Shown piece by piece: positions 35,176 through 44,138 of a stretch of 64,000 nucleotides of DNA. The stretch comes from Ralstonia sp. A12 (GTDB lineage: Bacteria > Pseudomonadota > Gammaproteobacteria > Burkholderiales > Burkholderiaceae). Where the stretch lies: assembly GCF_000801955.1 (NCBI RefSeq), contig NZ_JSZO01000016.1, forward strand, positions 124,001 to 188,000, in the 5' to 3' direction. The notes beneath the pieces are model-generated. The model was not told the DNA's origin. It saw nothing but the letters and a program-made list of their open reading frames with translations, and did not search any database. The position numbers were made by a program, and so were the translations under genes. Numbering within the stretch: position 1 is the first letter of the stretch; each line of letters begins with the position of its first letter.

Positions 35176-35967
35176 TCAGTGCGCCACGGCGTTGAAATTG
35201 GGCGGTCGCCGATCGACGAATGCCCGGAAGGCTTCATGCGCCTCGGGAGACTTCAGGCGCTTGGCAAACGAGGCGCTCTCTACATCCATCTGCTGCTTGA
35301 GCAGTTCGGCATCGCGCATCAGGCGCTTGGTTTCGGTCAGTGCGCCGAGCGGTTGGCGCGCCAGTCGCGCAGCAATGGCCTCGGCCTCCGTGCCAAGTTG
35401 ATACAGCGGCACCACCCGGTTCGCCAAACCCCACGCAAGCGCCGATTCCGCGCTCACCGCGTCGCCCAGCGCGAACATCTCGAACGCACGCACGTGGCCC
35501 AGGCGCGCGGGCATCAGCAGGCTCGATGCTGCTTCCGGCACCAGCGCCAGATTGACGAACGGCGTGGAGAGTTGCGCGTTGTCAGCCAGCAGCACGAAGT
35601 CGCAATGCAGCAGCATGGTCGTGCCGATGCCGACCGCGCGGCCCTGCACCGCCGCCACCAGCGGACGCGTAGCGCGCGCCAGCGCATGCAGGAAACGGAT
35701 GACGTTGCGTTCGCCATCACCCTTACCGCCGGTCATGGCAATCGACGCGAATTCGCCGATGTCGTTACCCGCCGAGAACATGTCGCCCTCGGCACGCAGC
35801 AGCACCACGCGTACGGTGCTGTCACGCTCGGCAGCGTCCAGCGCATCGGCCAGGGCGCCGTACATGGCATCGGTGATGGCGTTCTTCTTGTCAGCGCGCG
35901 CCAGGGTGAGCGTCAGCACGCCATCGGCAATCTGGCTCTGAATGTGGCTCTGGATGTGTTCACTCAT
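35176..35967 (-). CDS. Enoyl-CoA hydratase/isomerase family protein
   Basis: A protein of 263 residues of the crotonase fold. It has VVLLRAEGDMFSAGNDIGEF (oxyanion-hole region), AVQGRAVGIGTTMLLHCDFV (the second oxyanion glycine) and NLALVPEAASSLLMPARLG, with Glu in LVPEA at the usual catalytic place. It should act on an enoyl-CoA in fatty-acid or aromatic-acid breakdown; the substrate cannot be told. The ATG at 35967 overlaps the stop of the MarR gene by one base, which makes it the third gene of hydrolase-marR-hydratase. The long open frame upstream to 36417 belongs to the MarR region in another frame. Confidence 0.85.
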   Translation of the reverse strand: MSEHIQSHIQSQIADGVLTLTLARADKKNAITDAMYGALADALDAAERDSTVRVVLLRAEGDMFSAGNDIGEFASIAMTGGKGDGERNVIRFLHALARATRPLVAAVQGRAVGIGTTMLLHCDFVLLADNAQLSTPFVNLALVPEAASSLLMPARLGHVRAFEMFALGDAVSAESALAWGLANRVVPLYQLGTEAEAIAARLARQPLGALTETKRLMRDAELLKQQMDVESASFAKRLKSPEAHEAFRAFVDRRPPNFNAVAH

Positions 35968-36398
35968 TACTCGTCTCCGGTGGGGAACTTGGTTTGCAGG
36001 CTGGCCAGCCAGCGTGCAACGACGTCGATCTCGGCGTCGGAAAAACCTTCGGTCAGGCGTGCGTTCAGCTCGGTCAGGCCTGTGCGTGTTTCGGCCAGGG
36101 CTTCTCGGCCGGCAGGCGTGATCCAGAGTTGCCAGGCGCGGCCGTCTTTGGCGTCGGCGCGGCGCTCGATCAGACCGGCGTCGGCACTGCGGTCGACCAG
36201 ACCGCTCATGGCGGAGGGGCCGAGATCGAGCGCGGCACCGGCCTCGCGCATCAGCGCGCCGTCGTTCTTCTCCAGGAAGAACAGCAGGCCGGATTGCGCG
36301 GCGGTCACGCCTTCGCCGGTGCGCGCTTGAATCCAGCGCTGCAGGCGGCGTTGCCCGACGCTGATCAGATAAACGAGACGGCGGTCGGGTGCGGTCAT
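35967..36398 (-). CDS. MarR-family transcriptional regulator
   Basis: A protein of 143 residues. A winged helix covers about 30-100: GVTAAQSGLLFFLEKNDGAL, AGAALDLGPSAMSGLVDRS for the recognition helix, and the wing RADAKDGRAWQLWITPAG. MarR proteins usually repress their own operon and release on binding a phenolic or acyl ligand. It is the middle gene of a coupled trio (overlaps of four bases at its start and one at its stop). The palindromic operator over the promoter at 37284-37345 is the likely target. Confidence 0.88.
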   Translation of the reverse strand: MTAPDRRLVYLISVGQRRLQRWIQARTGEGVTAAQSGLLFFLEKNDGALMREAGAALDLGPSAMSGLVDRSADAGLIERRADAKDGRAWQLWITPAGREALAETRTGLTELNARLTEGFSDAEIDVVARWLASLQTKFPTGDE

Positions 36399-37285
36399 GC
36401 GGCCTCTGCCTCAGCACGCATAGCCGCAGCGCGCTCGCTCAACCAAGTCGCCAAACCGGGCCACAGCGTGTTGGCGAACTGCGGGCGAAAGAACCCCAGG
36501 TGCCCCACCGCGCCACCGGCCTGCGCAGGTGCAATCTGCCGACGCTCGACCCACGTGTTCGTGAAGTGCGTCGTCAACGCATTGATGGCAGCGGGGGTAG
36601 CCCAGGGGTCGTCGTCAAAGCCGTAGACGAGCACGGGATGCGTTACGCGGTTGAAGCGCTCGACAGCGCCGAGCGTCGGGTCGTCGAAGAAGTAACGCTG
36701 CATGCCGGCCCACGCGCCCCATTCGATGGCGACGCCGCCCGGCAGGTCTTCGCCCAGGCCCAGGCGCTTGCCGGGCACGTAGCCGATCAGCCGCGCCAGC
36801 AGCGGGCCAACGCCACGCAGGATCAGCTCGACGCGCCAACGTTCGCCCCGTTGACGGATGAAGCGCGAGTTGCCCGTGTGGCAGGCCACCTGCACGACGC
36901 CCGCGACATCCCAATCTGCACAACACAGGCCGATGGCGTGGCCGCCTACCGAATGCCCGACCGCCAGTTGCGGCAGATCCGGGTAACGCGCTCGGGCCCA
37001 TCGCATCACACCCTCGGCGTCGAGCAGTGCCCAGTCACGCATGCGCGCAGCAAAGCGGCGCAGGCTCTTGGGCCGTGACGCGCCAATGCCGCGGTAATCG
37101 TACGTGATGGCGTGGAAGCCGCGTTCCGCGAGGAACTTGGCAAAGGCCTGGTAGATGCGCTGCGGCACGCCTGTGGCGGGGTGCATGACGACCACGCCCT
37201 GCGGTGTGCCGGCGGCTGTCCACAGCATGGCGCCCAGCGGGTAGCCGTCGGTGGCGGGGATGGTTTGGGGGGTGCTGTTCATCAT
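36395..37285 (-). CDS. Alpha/beta hydrolase, serine-type
   Basis: A protein of 296 residues without signal peptide. The nucleophile elbow is GHSVGG (Ser112); VVMHPATGV gives the oxyanion HPATG-type loop, TYDYRGIGAS follows strand 4, and VYGFDDDPWATP and GAVGHLGFFRP hold the likely acid and His. Similar proteins are annotated as uncharacterised esterases. First gene of the operon with MarR and an enoyl-CoA hydratase. The ATG at 37285 or the one directly after it (37282) lies inside the operator repeat, and there is no obvious Shine-Dalgarno site. Confidence 0.82.
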   Translation of the reverse strand: MMNSTPQTIPATDGYPLGAMLWTAAGTPQGVVVMHPATGVPQRIYQAFAKFLAERGFHAITYDYRGIGASRPKSLRRFAARMRDWALLDAEGVMRWARARYPDLPQLAVGHSVGGHAIGLCCADWDVAGVVQVACHTGNSRFIRQRGERWRVELILRGVGPLLARLIGYVPGKRLGLGEDLPGGVAIEWGAWAGMQRYFFDDPTLGAVERFNRVTHPVLVYGFDDDPWATPAAINALTTHFTNTWVERRQIAPAQAGGAVGHLGFFRPQFANTLWPGLATWLSERAAAMRAEAEAA

Positions 37286-37345
37286 GCCGATTTAGTTCGT
37301 ATGCGAAGTTCTTTACTTTGTATGCGAAGTAAATCGGCATGTCAA
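37284..37345 (-). promoter_or_regulatory. Promoter and double operator of the hydrolase-marR-hydratase operon
   Basis: On the minus strand TTGACA (37340-37345) and TACAAA (37317-37322) are 17 bases apart, a good sigma-70 promoter. It is covered by a perfect 11-base inverted repeat, ATGCCGATTTA (37284-37294) and TAAATCGGCAT (37330-37340). Between its arms are two copies of GTATGCGAAGT, at 37299-37309 and 37320-37330. This fits tight repression, probably by the MarR protein of the same operon. Confidence 0.75.
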
Positions 37346-37364
37346 CCGTCGAAAGATAAAGTAC

Positions 37365-37395
37365 TTGCTTAACTATTCGGAGTCGCTATAGTTAA
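37365..37395 (+). promoter_or_regulatory. Promoter and inverted repeat of the arsR-like gene
   Basis: TTGCTT (37365-37370) and TATAGT (37387-37392) are 16 bases apart. TTAACTAT (37369-37376) and ATAGTTAA (37388-37395) form a perfect inverted repeat over the promoter, probably the operator. The start codon ATG is at 37400, so transcription would begin at or next to it, which suggests a leaderless message. Confidence 0.7.
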
Positions 37396-37399
37396 CAAC

Positions 37400-37759
37400 A
37401 TGCTTAACCATGACACTTCTCTCGATCTCGCCTTCCAGGCACTGGCAGACGGCAACCGGCGCGCGATGCTGGTTCAGCTCGTGCGTGGGCCGGCTTCTGT
37501 AAGCGAGCTGGCGCAGCCGCTCGACATCTCATTGCCTGCCGTCATGCAGCACCTATCTGTGCTGGAGAACTCCGGTCTCGTGCGATCGGAAAAGGTGGGC
37601 CGCGTGCGCACATGCCGTATCGAACCCGAGGCCTTGAGCCTGGCCGAGCAGTGGATCAACCAACGACGCCTGGAGTGGGAACAGCACTTCGACCGCCTTG
37701 GCGCCTATCTGGAAACGCTTAAAACCCAAGGAGAACCGAATGACGACGACCATCGATAG
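37400..37759 (+). CDS. ArsR-family transcriptional regulator
   Basis: A protein of 119 residues. The winged helix has FQALADGNRRAMLVQLVRG, SVSELAQPLDISLPAVMQHL and LENSGLVRSEKVGRVRTCRI, a sequence typical of ArsR regulators paired with SRPBCC/AHSA1 proteins. No metal-binding ELCVCDL motif is present, so it is not an arsenic sensor. The 3' end overlaps the SRPBCC gene by 20 bases. Autoregulation through the repeat at 37369-37395 is likely. Confidence 0.88.
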   Translation: MLNHDTSLDLAFQALADGNRRAMLVQLVRGPASVSELAQPLDISLPAVMQHLSVLENSGLVRSEKVGRVRTCRIEPEALSLAEQWINQRRLEWEQHFDRLGAYLETLKTQGEPNDDDHR

Positions 37760-38699
37760 CCCCACCGCCACCACCCTTCGCCCGCTTGTGATTTCGCGCA
37801 CCTTCCCCGTATCGCGCGACTGGGTTTTCACGGCATGGAGCACCGCCGAGCACATCAAGCGCTGGTTCTGCCCGACGCACTATACGGTGCCCGACGCGAC
37901 AGTCGAGTTTCGCGTGGGCGGCAAGTTTGATGTGTGCATGCGATCGCCCGAAGGGCACGACCACTGGTCGCGCGGCCACTTTGTCGAGATCGTGCCCAAC
38001 GCACGCCTGGTGATCGACATGAACGTGGTGGACGGCGACAACCGCCCGCTGATGAACGCCCACACCGTCGTCACCTTTGCAGAAGAATGCGGCGGCACGC
38101 GCATGGAAGTCACGCAGACCCACACGCCGCTCGCCCCGATTGCCGAGATGATGATCAAGGGCGCGCCCGAAGGCTGGAAGCAAACCCTGGACAAGCTCGA
38201 GCGCGAAGCCGCGCGCGTGCCGCTGGCCGATGGCATCAAGCGTTCGGTCGTGCATGCCACCTTTACCGTCGAGCGCACGTACGATGCACCGCGCTCGCGC
38301 GTGTTCAAGGCACTGACGGACCCGGCCGCCAAGGCCAAGTGGTTTGCCGGCGGCAACGGCTACACCCTGCTCGTGCGTGAAATGGATGCCACCCCCGGCG
38401 GCCGCGAAGTCGTCAAGGGCCGATGGGACAGCGGTGTCGTCTCCAGCTTCGAGGCCCTGTACCACGACGTCATCCCCAACGAGCGCGTCGTCTATTCGTA
38501 CGTGATGCACCTGGATGATCGGAAGATCTCCGCCTCGCTCGCCACGCTGGAGCTGCGTGAACCCAAAGATGGCTCGGGCGGCACCCACCTCGTCATGACC
38601 GAGCAAGGCGCCTTCCTTGACGGCTACGACGATGCAGGCTCGCGCGAACGCGGCTCGCAGTTCCTGCTGGACATGCTGGGCGATTCGCTCAAGGACTGA
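37740..38699 (+). CDS. Tandem SRPBCC (AHSA1-like) protein
   Basis: A protein of 319 residues with two START-like AHSA1 domains in one chain. Domain 1 (about 18-165) begins ISRTFPVSRDWVFTAW and has STAEHIKRWFCP; domain 2 (about 178-318) begins VHATFTVERTYDAPRSRVFK and has DPAAKAKWFAGG. Each has the hydrophobic-cavity landmarks of the family (MRSPEGHDHWSRG; RYSYVMHLDD-type strand in domain 2). Usually these are separate genes of about 150 residues, so this is a fusion. The ATG at 37740 is preceded by AAGGAG and overlaps the arsR end. Ligand unknown. Confidence 0.85.
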   Translation: MTTTIDSPTATTLRPLVISRTFPVSRDWVFTAWSTAEHIKRWFCPTHYTVPDATVEFRVGGKFDVCMRSPEGHDHWSRGHFVEIVPNARLVIDMNVVDGDNRPLMNAHTVVTFAEECGGTRMEVTQTHTPLAPIAEMMIKGAPEGWKQTLDKLEREAARVPLADGIKRSVVHATFTVERTYDAPRSRVFKALTDPAAKAKWFAGGNGYTLLVREMDATPGGREVVKGRWDSGVVSSFEALYHDVIPNERVVYSYVMHLDDRKISASLATLELREPKDGSGGTHLVMTEQGAFLDGYDDAGSRERGSQFLLDMLGDSLKD

Positions 38700-38814
38700 G
38701 CGTTCGCAGTACGTCGCGCGCGACGGTCGCCAGCGTGACCGCCGCGCCGACGATCAGCGCCATGCCCCACAGCACGCCGCCCACATAGGCGAACAGGATC
38801 TGGCGCGTGGTCAT
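38689..38814 (-). CDS. Small single-pass membrane protein, 41 residues
   Basis: Reads MTTRQILFAYVGGVLWGMAL..., with one hydrophobic helix (about 6-30), an acidic/basic amphipathic end and stop TGA at 38689. Its ATG overlaps the stop of the DUF4865 gene (ATGA at 38811-38814), so it is translationally coupled to that operon. It is too short for standard gene finders. Its last 11 bases run into the convergent SRPBCC gene. Function unknown. Confidence 0.6.
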   Translation of the reverse strand: MTTRQILFAYVGGVLWGMALIVGAAVTLATVARDVLRTLSP

Positions 38815-39377
38815 GGCAGCGTCTCCAGCAACGGTTGCGCGAGGTGCAGCAGTTGATGGCACGTGGCGGTTTCATTGTCGGCAGGCGACACCTCCGACAG
38901 GCGCACCCGCGTCAACCGCCACACAGCCGTGTCCACGCCGATGACGGCCGCCACCGTCCCAGCCTGTGCCGCAGCTTCCCGGTTGCATTCAATGGCATGC
39001 CGGAAGACATCGGTCAGATCCGCATCAGGCTCGATGTCTTCCTCTTCGAGATAGGCGAAGCGTGCCGCCTGCGCTGACCCTTTGCGCGCATCCAGTGCCA
39101 CGTGCGTGCGGATGGCCGCGCGGCCAAAGCTTTCGGTGACGACGTGGTAGCGGCCGTTGACGAGAAAGTCGCGGAAAGCCGCATCCTGCTGCCACAAGTA
39201 CAGTGACGAATACGCGTTGGCCGTGGCGCCAAACTTCCCCCGCTCTCTTAGCAGAAACGCCTTGAAGAACAGCGCCGGTGCGCCATCCCACAAGGGCCCG
39301 CGTTGGCGGGCGCGCTCATGCAGCCGCGCCATATCGTAGTCGGCAGGCAGGTGGTGGACATAGTGAGCGAGCAACAC
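38811..39377 (-). CDS. DUF4865 family protein
   Basis: A protein of 188 residues beginning at a GTG (39377) with GAGG seven bases upstream. It has the family pattern HHLPADYDMARLHERARQRG, FFKAFLLRERGKFGATANAY, SLYLWQQDAAFRDFLVNGRY and FGRAAIRTHVALD. DUF4865 genes commonly sit with a tautomerase and a LysR regulator, exactly as here. Probably cytoplasmic; the reaction is unknown. Confidence 0.82.
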   Translation of the reverse strand: MLLAHYVHHLPADYDMARLHERARQRGPLWDGAPALFFKAFLLRERGKFGATANAYSSLYLWQQDAAFRDFLVNGRYHVVTESFGRAAIRTHVALDARKGSAQAARFAYLEEEDIEPDADLTDVFRHAIECNREAAAQAGTVAAVIGVDTAVWRLTRVRLSEVSPADNETATCHQLLHLAQPLLETLP

Positions 39378-39385
39378 TTGCCACC

Positions 39386-39778
39386 TCAGCTCTGGTTCAC
39401 CACGTATTGCGCGATGCCGTTGCCGAACGACCAGTTCTCGGGCAGCACCTCCACCAGGTTGATGAACACGTCCTCCTTACGCACGCCGGGGCTCTCGTGC
39501 AGCAGCTCGACGATGCGGCGGTAGAGCGCCTGCTTCTGCTCGCGCGGGCGTGTGTTGCTGACGGTGATCTGGAGGATGACCGCATCGTCGGTGCGCTGGA
39601 TGCCCAGGTAGGTGGGGCTCACGCTGAACGTGCTGGCGTCGAACTCGGTCACCGTCATGAAGCGGTCGTCTTCCGGCACGTTGAAGGTTTCACGCAGGGC
39701 GCGATAGACGCCGTCAAAGATGGCTTGGTGATAAGCGGCAGACTTGCCGCGCCGCAGCGACACTTGAACGAGAGGCAT
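39386..39778 (-). CDS. Tautomerase family protein
   Basis: A protein of 130 residues with N-terminal MPLVQVSLRRG; after removal of Met, Pro1 would be the catalytic base of the 4-oxalocrotonate tautomerase/MIF superfamily. Two beta-alpha-beta units fit its length: first unit to about 60, second from ILQITVSNTRPREQKQALYR to the end (VEVLPENWSFGNG). The substrate is unknown. It leads the minus-strand unit with DUF4865 and the 41-residue membrane protein and is divergent from the LysR gene. Confidence 0.87.
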   Translation of the reverse strand: MPLVQVSLRRGKSAAYHQAIFDGVYRALRETFNVPEDDRFMTVTEFDASTFSVSPTYLGIQRTDDAVILQITVSNTRPREQKQALYRRIVELLHESPGVRKEDVFINLVEVLPENWSFGNGIAQYVVNQS

Positions 39779-39850
39779 GGTGAACTCCCTGGTTTGTGAT
39801 GACCAAAGAATGCCCCAGGTTGATCATTGAAAAAAGACATCCTAAGATAT

Positions 39851-39879
39851 TTCAATCATTCGATTTCAAAATGATTGAA
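39851..39879. promoter_or_regulatory. Inverted repeat in the LysR/tautomerase intergenic region
   Basis: TTCAATCATT (39851-39860) and AATGATTGAA (39870-39879) form a perfect ten-base inverted repeat with a nine-base spacer, directly before the lysR ATG. A related TTGATCATTGAA lies at about 39820. This is the place and shape expected for a LysR binding site that controls both directions. Confidence 0.7.
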
Positions 39880-39881
39880 CC

Positions 39882-40745
39882 ATGAGGATGCTCGACCTGG
39901 AGGCTGTTCAGGCCTTCGTTCTGACCGCCGATCTGAAGAGCTTCACGCGCGCGGCAGAGGCGATGGACTCCACCCAATCGGCCGTCAGCCTGAAGATCAA
40001 GCGGCTGGAAGATGCGCTGGGCCGCCGCCTGCTGGAGCGCACGCCGCGCCTTGTGCGGCTATCGCAGGACGGCAGTGCCTTTCTTGGCCCGGCACGCGAC
40101 CTGGTGGCTGCACACGCAGGTGCGGTCGGGTCGTTTGGGGAAGAACGGCGACGGCTGTCGGTCGGCATGAGCCACCACATCGTCGGGGCGGAACTACCGC
40201 GCTTGCTGCGCCAGATGCGCCGCGCAGAACCGGCCCTCACGCTGGAGATCCGCATCGGCAGTTCGCGCGAGATTCTCGACGCGTTCGAAGACGGTGCACT
40301 CGACGCTGCCGTGATCCTGCGCCATGACAACCGCCGCTCCGACGGCGAGGTCCTCATGGAAGAGCCATTCGGCTGGATGGCCGCGTCCGACTTCGAGCAC
40401 CGCAGCGGAGAACCGCTCTACCTCGCCACGCAGGCCGAGCCGTGCCGCGTGCGCGAAATGGCTGTCGCCGTGCTGGATGGCGCGGGCATTGCGTGGCAGG
40501 AAGTGTTTGTTGGCGGCGGCGTGGGCACCATCGGTGCAGCCGTGGCGGCCGGGTTGGCTGTCGCCGCACTCAGCCGACGCGTAGCGCCGCCCGGCACCAT
40601 TGACGTGGGCGAATCGCTCGGCCTGCCGCCGCTGCCGCCGCGCAGTGTGGTGCTGCATTCTCGCGTGGCCGATCCGGTAGCAAAGAAGGCGCTGCGTACC
40701 TTTGCCACCACCCTGCGCGCGACTGCGGGGCCTGGGGGGCGATAG
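39882..40745 (+). CDS. LysR-family transcriptional regulator
   Basis: A protein of 287 residues. The N-terminal helix-turn-helix has AFVLTADLKSFTRAAEAM and STQSAVSLKIKRLEDALG, then RRLLERTPRLVRLSQDG. The substrate-binding domain (about 90-287) is complete, with RIGSSREILDAFEDGALDAA. It probably controls the divergent tautomerase-DUF4865 unit through the inverted repeat just upstream. There is no clear Shine-Dalgarno site for the ATG at 39882; the ATG at 39888 is an alternative. Confidence 0.88.
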   Translation: MRMLDLEAVQAFVLTADLKSFTRAAEAMDSTQSAVSLKIKRLEDALGRRLLERTPRLVRLSQDGSAFLGPARDLVAAHAGAVGSFGEERRRLSVGMSHHIVGAELPRLLRQMRRAEPALTLEIRIGSSREILDAFEDGALDAAVILRHDNRRSDGEVLMEEPFGWMAASDFEHRSGEPLYLATQAEPCRVREMAVAVLDGAGIAWQEVFVGGGVGTIGAAVAAGLAVAALSRRVAPPGTIDVGESLGLPPLPPRSVVLHSRVADPVAKKALRTFATTLRATAGPGGR

Positions 40746-40801
40746 CACCGCTTGCGCACATTTGCGCAATCGCTGCACCGCGCACTGCCCGCCGGGCGAC
40801 T

Positions 40802-41653
40802 ATGCTTTCCCGCATGAAACCCCGCACCATTCGCGACTACCATCGCCGCATCGCCCGCGTGATCGAGGCGATCCTGGCCGATCCCGCCGCCCCGCACACC
40901 GTGCAGAGCCTGGCGGAGGTCGCACATCTGTCGCCGTTTCACTTCCACCGCATCTACCGCGCGCTCACCGGTGAAGGGGTGTTCGAGACCGTGCAGCGCG
41001 TGCGGCTGGCGCAAGCCGCGCAACGCCTGACCGGGGCAGAAGATTCCGTCACCGACGTCGCACTCAACGTCGGCTACGGCAGCCCGCAGGCCTTCGCGCG
41101 CGCCTTCCGCGAGTTCACGGGCGTGAGCCCGCACGCCTTTCAAACCCGGCAGCAGGAACTGATCGTGCCAGCCACGGAGGCCGCTGGCCTACCGCCGCTT
41201 GAACTGGTCGAGCAGCCTCCCCTGAACGCGCTGTGCCTGCAGCACGAAGGCCCGATCGCCACGATCCGCCAGACCTTCATTGCGCTATGGCAGGCACTTG
41301 GCATCGAGAGCACGTCGCCAGACGCGCCTGACCGCATCGGCATTTGCTATGGCGATCCGGAAACGCCGGGCTCGTTTGAGTACTTTGCCGGTGTCATCCT
41401 CGATGTACCGCGCGCAATCACAGGCAACCTGCAGCCGATGCGTGTTGAAGGCGGCCTCTATGCGTCGCACCGGCTCATCGGCCCCTACGCGCTGATCGCG
41501 CCCACCATGCAGGCGCTCTATGGCGGCTGCCTGCCCAGCTACGGCTTTGAACCCGACGATCGGCCAACGCTCGAGCTATATCGCAACGGTGCGCGCCAAC
41601 ACCCGCCGCGCACCTGCGTGACCGACCTGATGATCCCCATCCGCAAGGAGTAG
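40802..41653 (+). CDS. AraC-family regulator with GyrI-like ligand domain
   Basis: A protein of 283 residues. The AraC DNA-binding domain is N-terminal (about 10-115: SLAEVAHLSPFHFHRIYRAL and DVALNVGYGSPQAFARAFRE, then FTGVSPHAF). Residues about 125-283 form a GyrI-like/SOUL-type effector domain (LEQPPLNALCLQHEGP; GDPETPGSFEYFAGV; DLMIPI at the end). This order is typical of multidrug- or small-molecule-sensing AraC proteins. Its stop is followed two bases later by the hydrolase ATG, so the two form an operon. ATG at 40814 is an alternative start. Confidence 0.87.
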   Translation: MLSRMKPRTIRDYHRRIARVIEAILADPAAPHTVQSLAEVAHLSPFHFHRIYRALTGEGVFETVQRVRLAQAAQRLTGAEDSVTDVALNVGYGSPQAFARAFREFTGVSPHAFQTRQQELIVPATEAAGLPPLELVEQPPLNALCLQHEGPIATIRQTFIALWQALGIESTSPDAPDRIGICYGDPETPGSFEYFAGVILDVPRAITGNLQPMRVEGGLYASHRLIGPYALIAPTMQALYGGCLPSYGFEPDDRPTLELYRNGARQHPPRTCVTDLMIPIRKE

Positions 41654-41655
41654 AA

Positions 41656-42762
41656 ATGCTGCGTCGTTGTCTTACCGCCGCGCTGGCGGTCTTTGTCGTG
41701 GGCGCCGCCTGCGCGGCCGAGCCCGCCGCGCCGTACCACGTGGGCGAAACCTCCCGCGTGTTCCATCCACAGGCGGAGCGCCATTGGCGTGGCGCGCGCA
41801 CCGAAGCGCTCGTCACGACCATCTGGTATCCGGTGGATGCGTCCACGCCAGAAACGCCGCACGACATCGGCGATCCGAGCCGGCCGCTGTTTCGCGGGCA
41901 TCCTGCCGCCGATAACGCACCGCTTGCGAGTGCACAAACCACCTACCCGCTGCTCGTGCTCTCGCACGGCACGGGTGGCACCGCTGACAGCCTCGACTGG
42001 CTGGCCGCTGCGCTGGCGGCAAACGGCTACATCATCGCCGGTGCCAACCACCCCGGCAACAACACAGCGGAGCCGCTCACGCACGACGGCTTCATGCTGT
42101 GGTGGGAACGCGCGACCGACGTGAGTGAAGTCATCGACGGCGTGCTTGCCGACGCGACACTCGGCGCGCATGTCGACCGAAACCGGATCGGTGCGGTGGG
42201 CTTTTCGCTAGGGGGCTATACCGTGCTGGAGCTAGCGGGCGCGCGCACCGATGTGTCGGCGTTCATGGCGTTCTGCAGCTCGCCGCAGGCCGATGCGATC
42301 TGTCACCCGCCAGAAATGCGCCGTGTGGAAACGGGCCCGCAGCCCAAGGCATCGAAGACGCCGCAGACAGAGGCTTCGCTTGCGCGCTCTGGGGCGTCCT
42401 ACCGTGATACACGCATCAAGGCGGTCTTCGCCATCGCGCCAGCACTGGGCATGGCGATGGACCCAACCTCGCTCGGCACCATCACCCTCCCCATCTCGCT
42501 GATGGCCGGTGATGCCGATGTGGCCGTACCCGTGGAGACCAACGTGCGCCGTGTCGCCGGGCTGCTGCCCAAGGCAGACCTGCTGCTGGTGCCTGGGGCT
42601 TCGCACTACACGTTCATCGATACGTGCTTGCCGGGCGCAACAGCGCATCTGCCGCCTTGGCTCTGCCAGGACAACCCGGGGGTGGACCGTGACGGTGTAC
42701 ACGCACAGGCCGCGCGCCGTGCGCTGGACTTCTTCCGGGCGACGCTGCCGGCCAAGACCTGA
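41656..42762 (+). CDS. Exported alpha/beta hydrolase (dienelactone hydrolase/PAF-acetylhydrolase-like)
   Basis: A protein of 368 residues with signal peptide ending GAACAA. The nucleophile is in GAVGFSLGGYTV (Ser184), the oxyanion loop is LVLSHGTGGTADS, and the fold continues with AGANHPGNN. Late GDADVAVP and GASHYTFID carry the probable Asp and His. Family members include secreted lipases and PAF acetylhydrolase-like enzymes. The Shine-Dalgarno AAGGAG overlaps the AraC stop. The substrate is unknown; the AraC protein may respond to it or its product. Confidence 0.83.
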   Translation: MLRRCLTAALAVFVVGAACAAEPAAPYHVGETSRVFHPQAERHWRGARTEALVTTIWYPVDASTPETPHDIGDPSRPLFRGHPAADNAPLASAQTTYPLLVLSHGTGGTADSLDWLAAALAANGYIIAGANHPGNNTAEPLTHDGFMLWWERATDVSEVIDGVLADATLGAHVDRNRIGAVGFSLGGYTVLELAGARTDVSAFMAFCSSPQADAICHPPEMRRVETGPQPKASKTPQTEASLARSGASYRDTRIKAVFAIAPALGMAMDPTSLGTITLPISLMAGDADVAVPVETNVRRVAGLLPKADLLLVPGASHYTFIDTCLPGATAHLPPWLCQDNPGVDRDGVHAQAARRALDFFRATLPAKT

Positions 42763-42780
42763 GCATCGCCCGCCGGCGGC

Positions 42781-43902
<1,122 letters not shown>

Positions 43903-44138
43903 ACCCGGTGTTTGTGAAATTTGTGTGGCGGGGACGATAGCACATTGGGGGGATGGCGCGGCTGGGTGGGGTGTTGTCGTTTACATCTAGTCCGGCCGGA
44001 GATGCCGCTGGGTAGCTGCGCCTTTGTTCGCAAGACTGCGGTAGCTGGCACGCTGCTGCATTGCAACAACAACTACGCAATGGTCGCGGCCTGTGTCCGC
44101 CGACCCCATTGAGCTCTGGAGAACCACAAAATCATTGC

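Noticed and set aside
40746-40801. Possible terminator between lysR and araC
   Set aside because: No stem followed by a T-run is present in the 56 bases.
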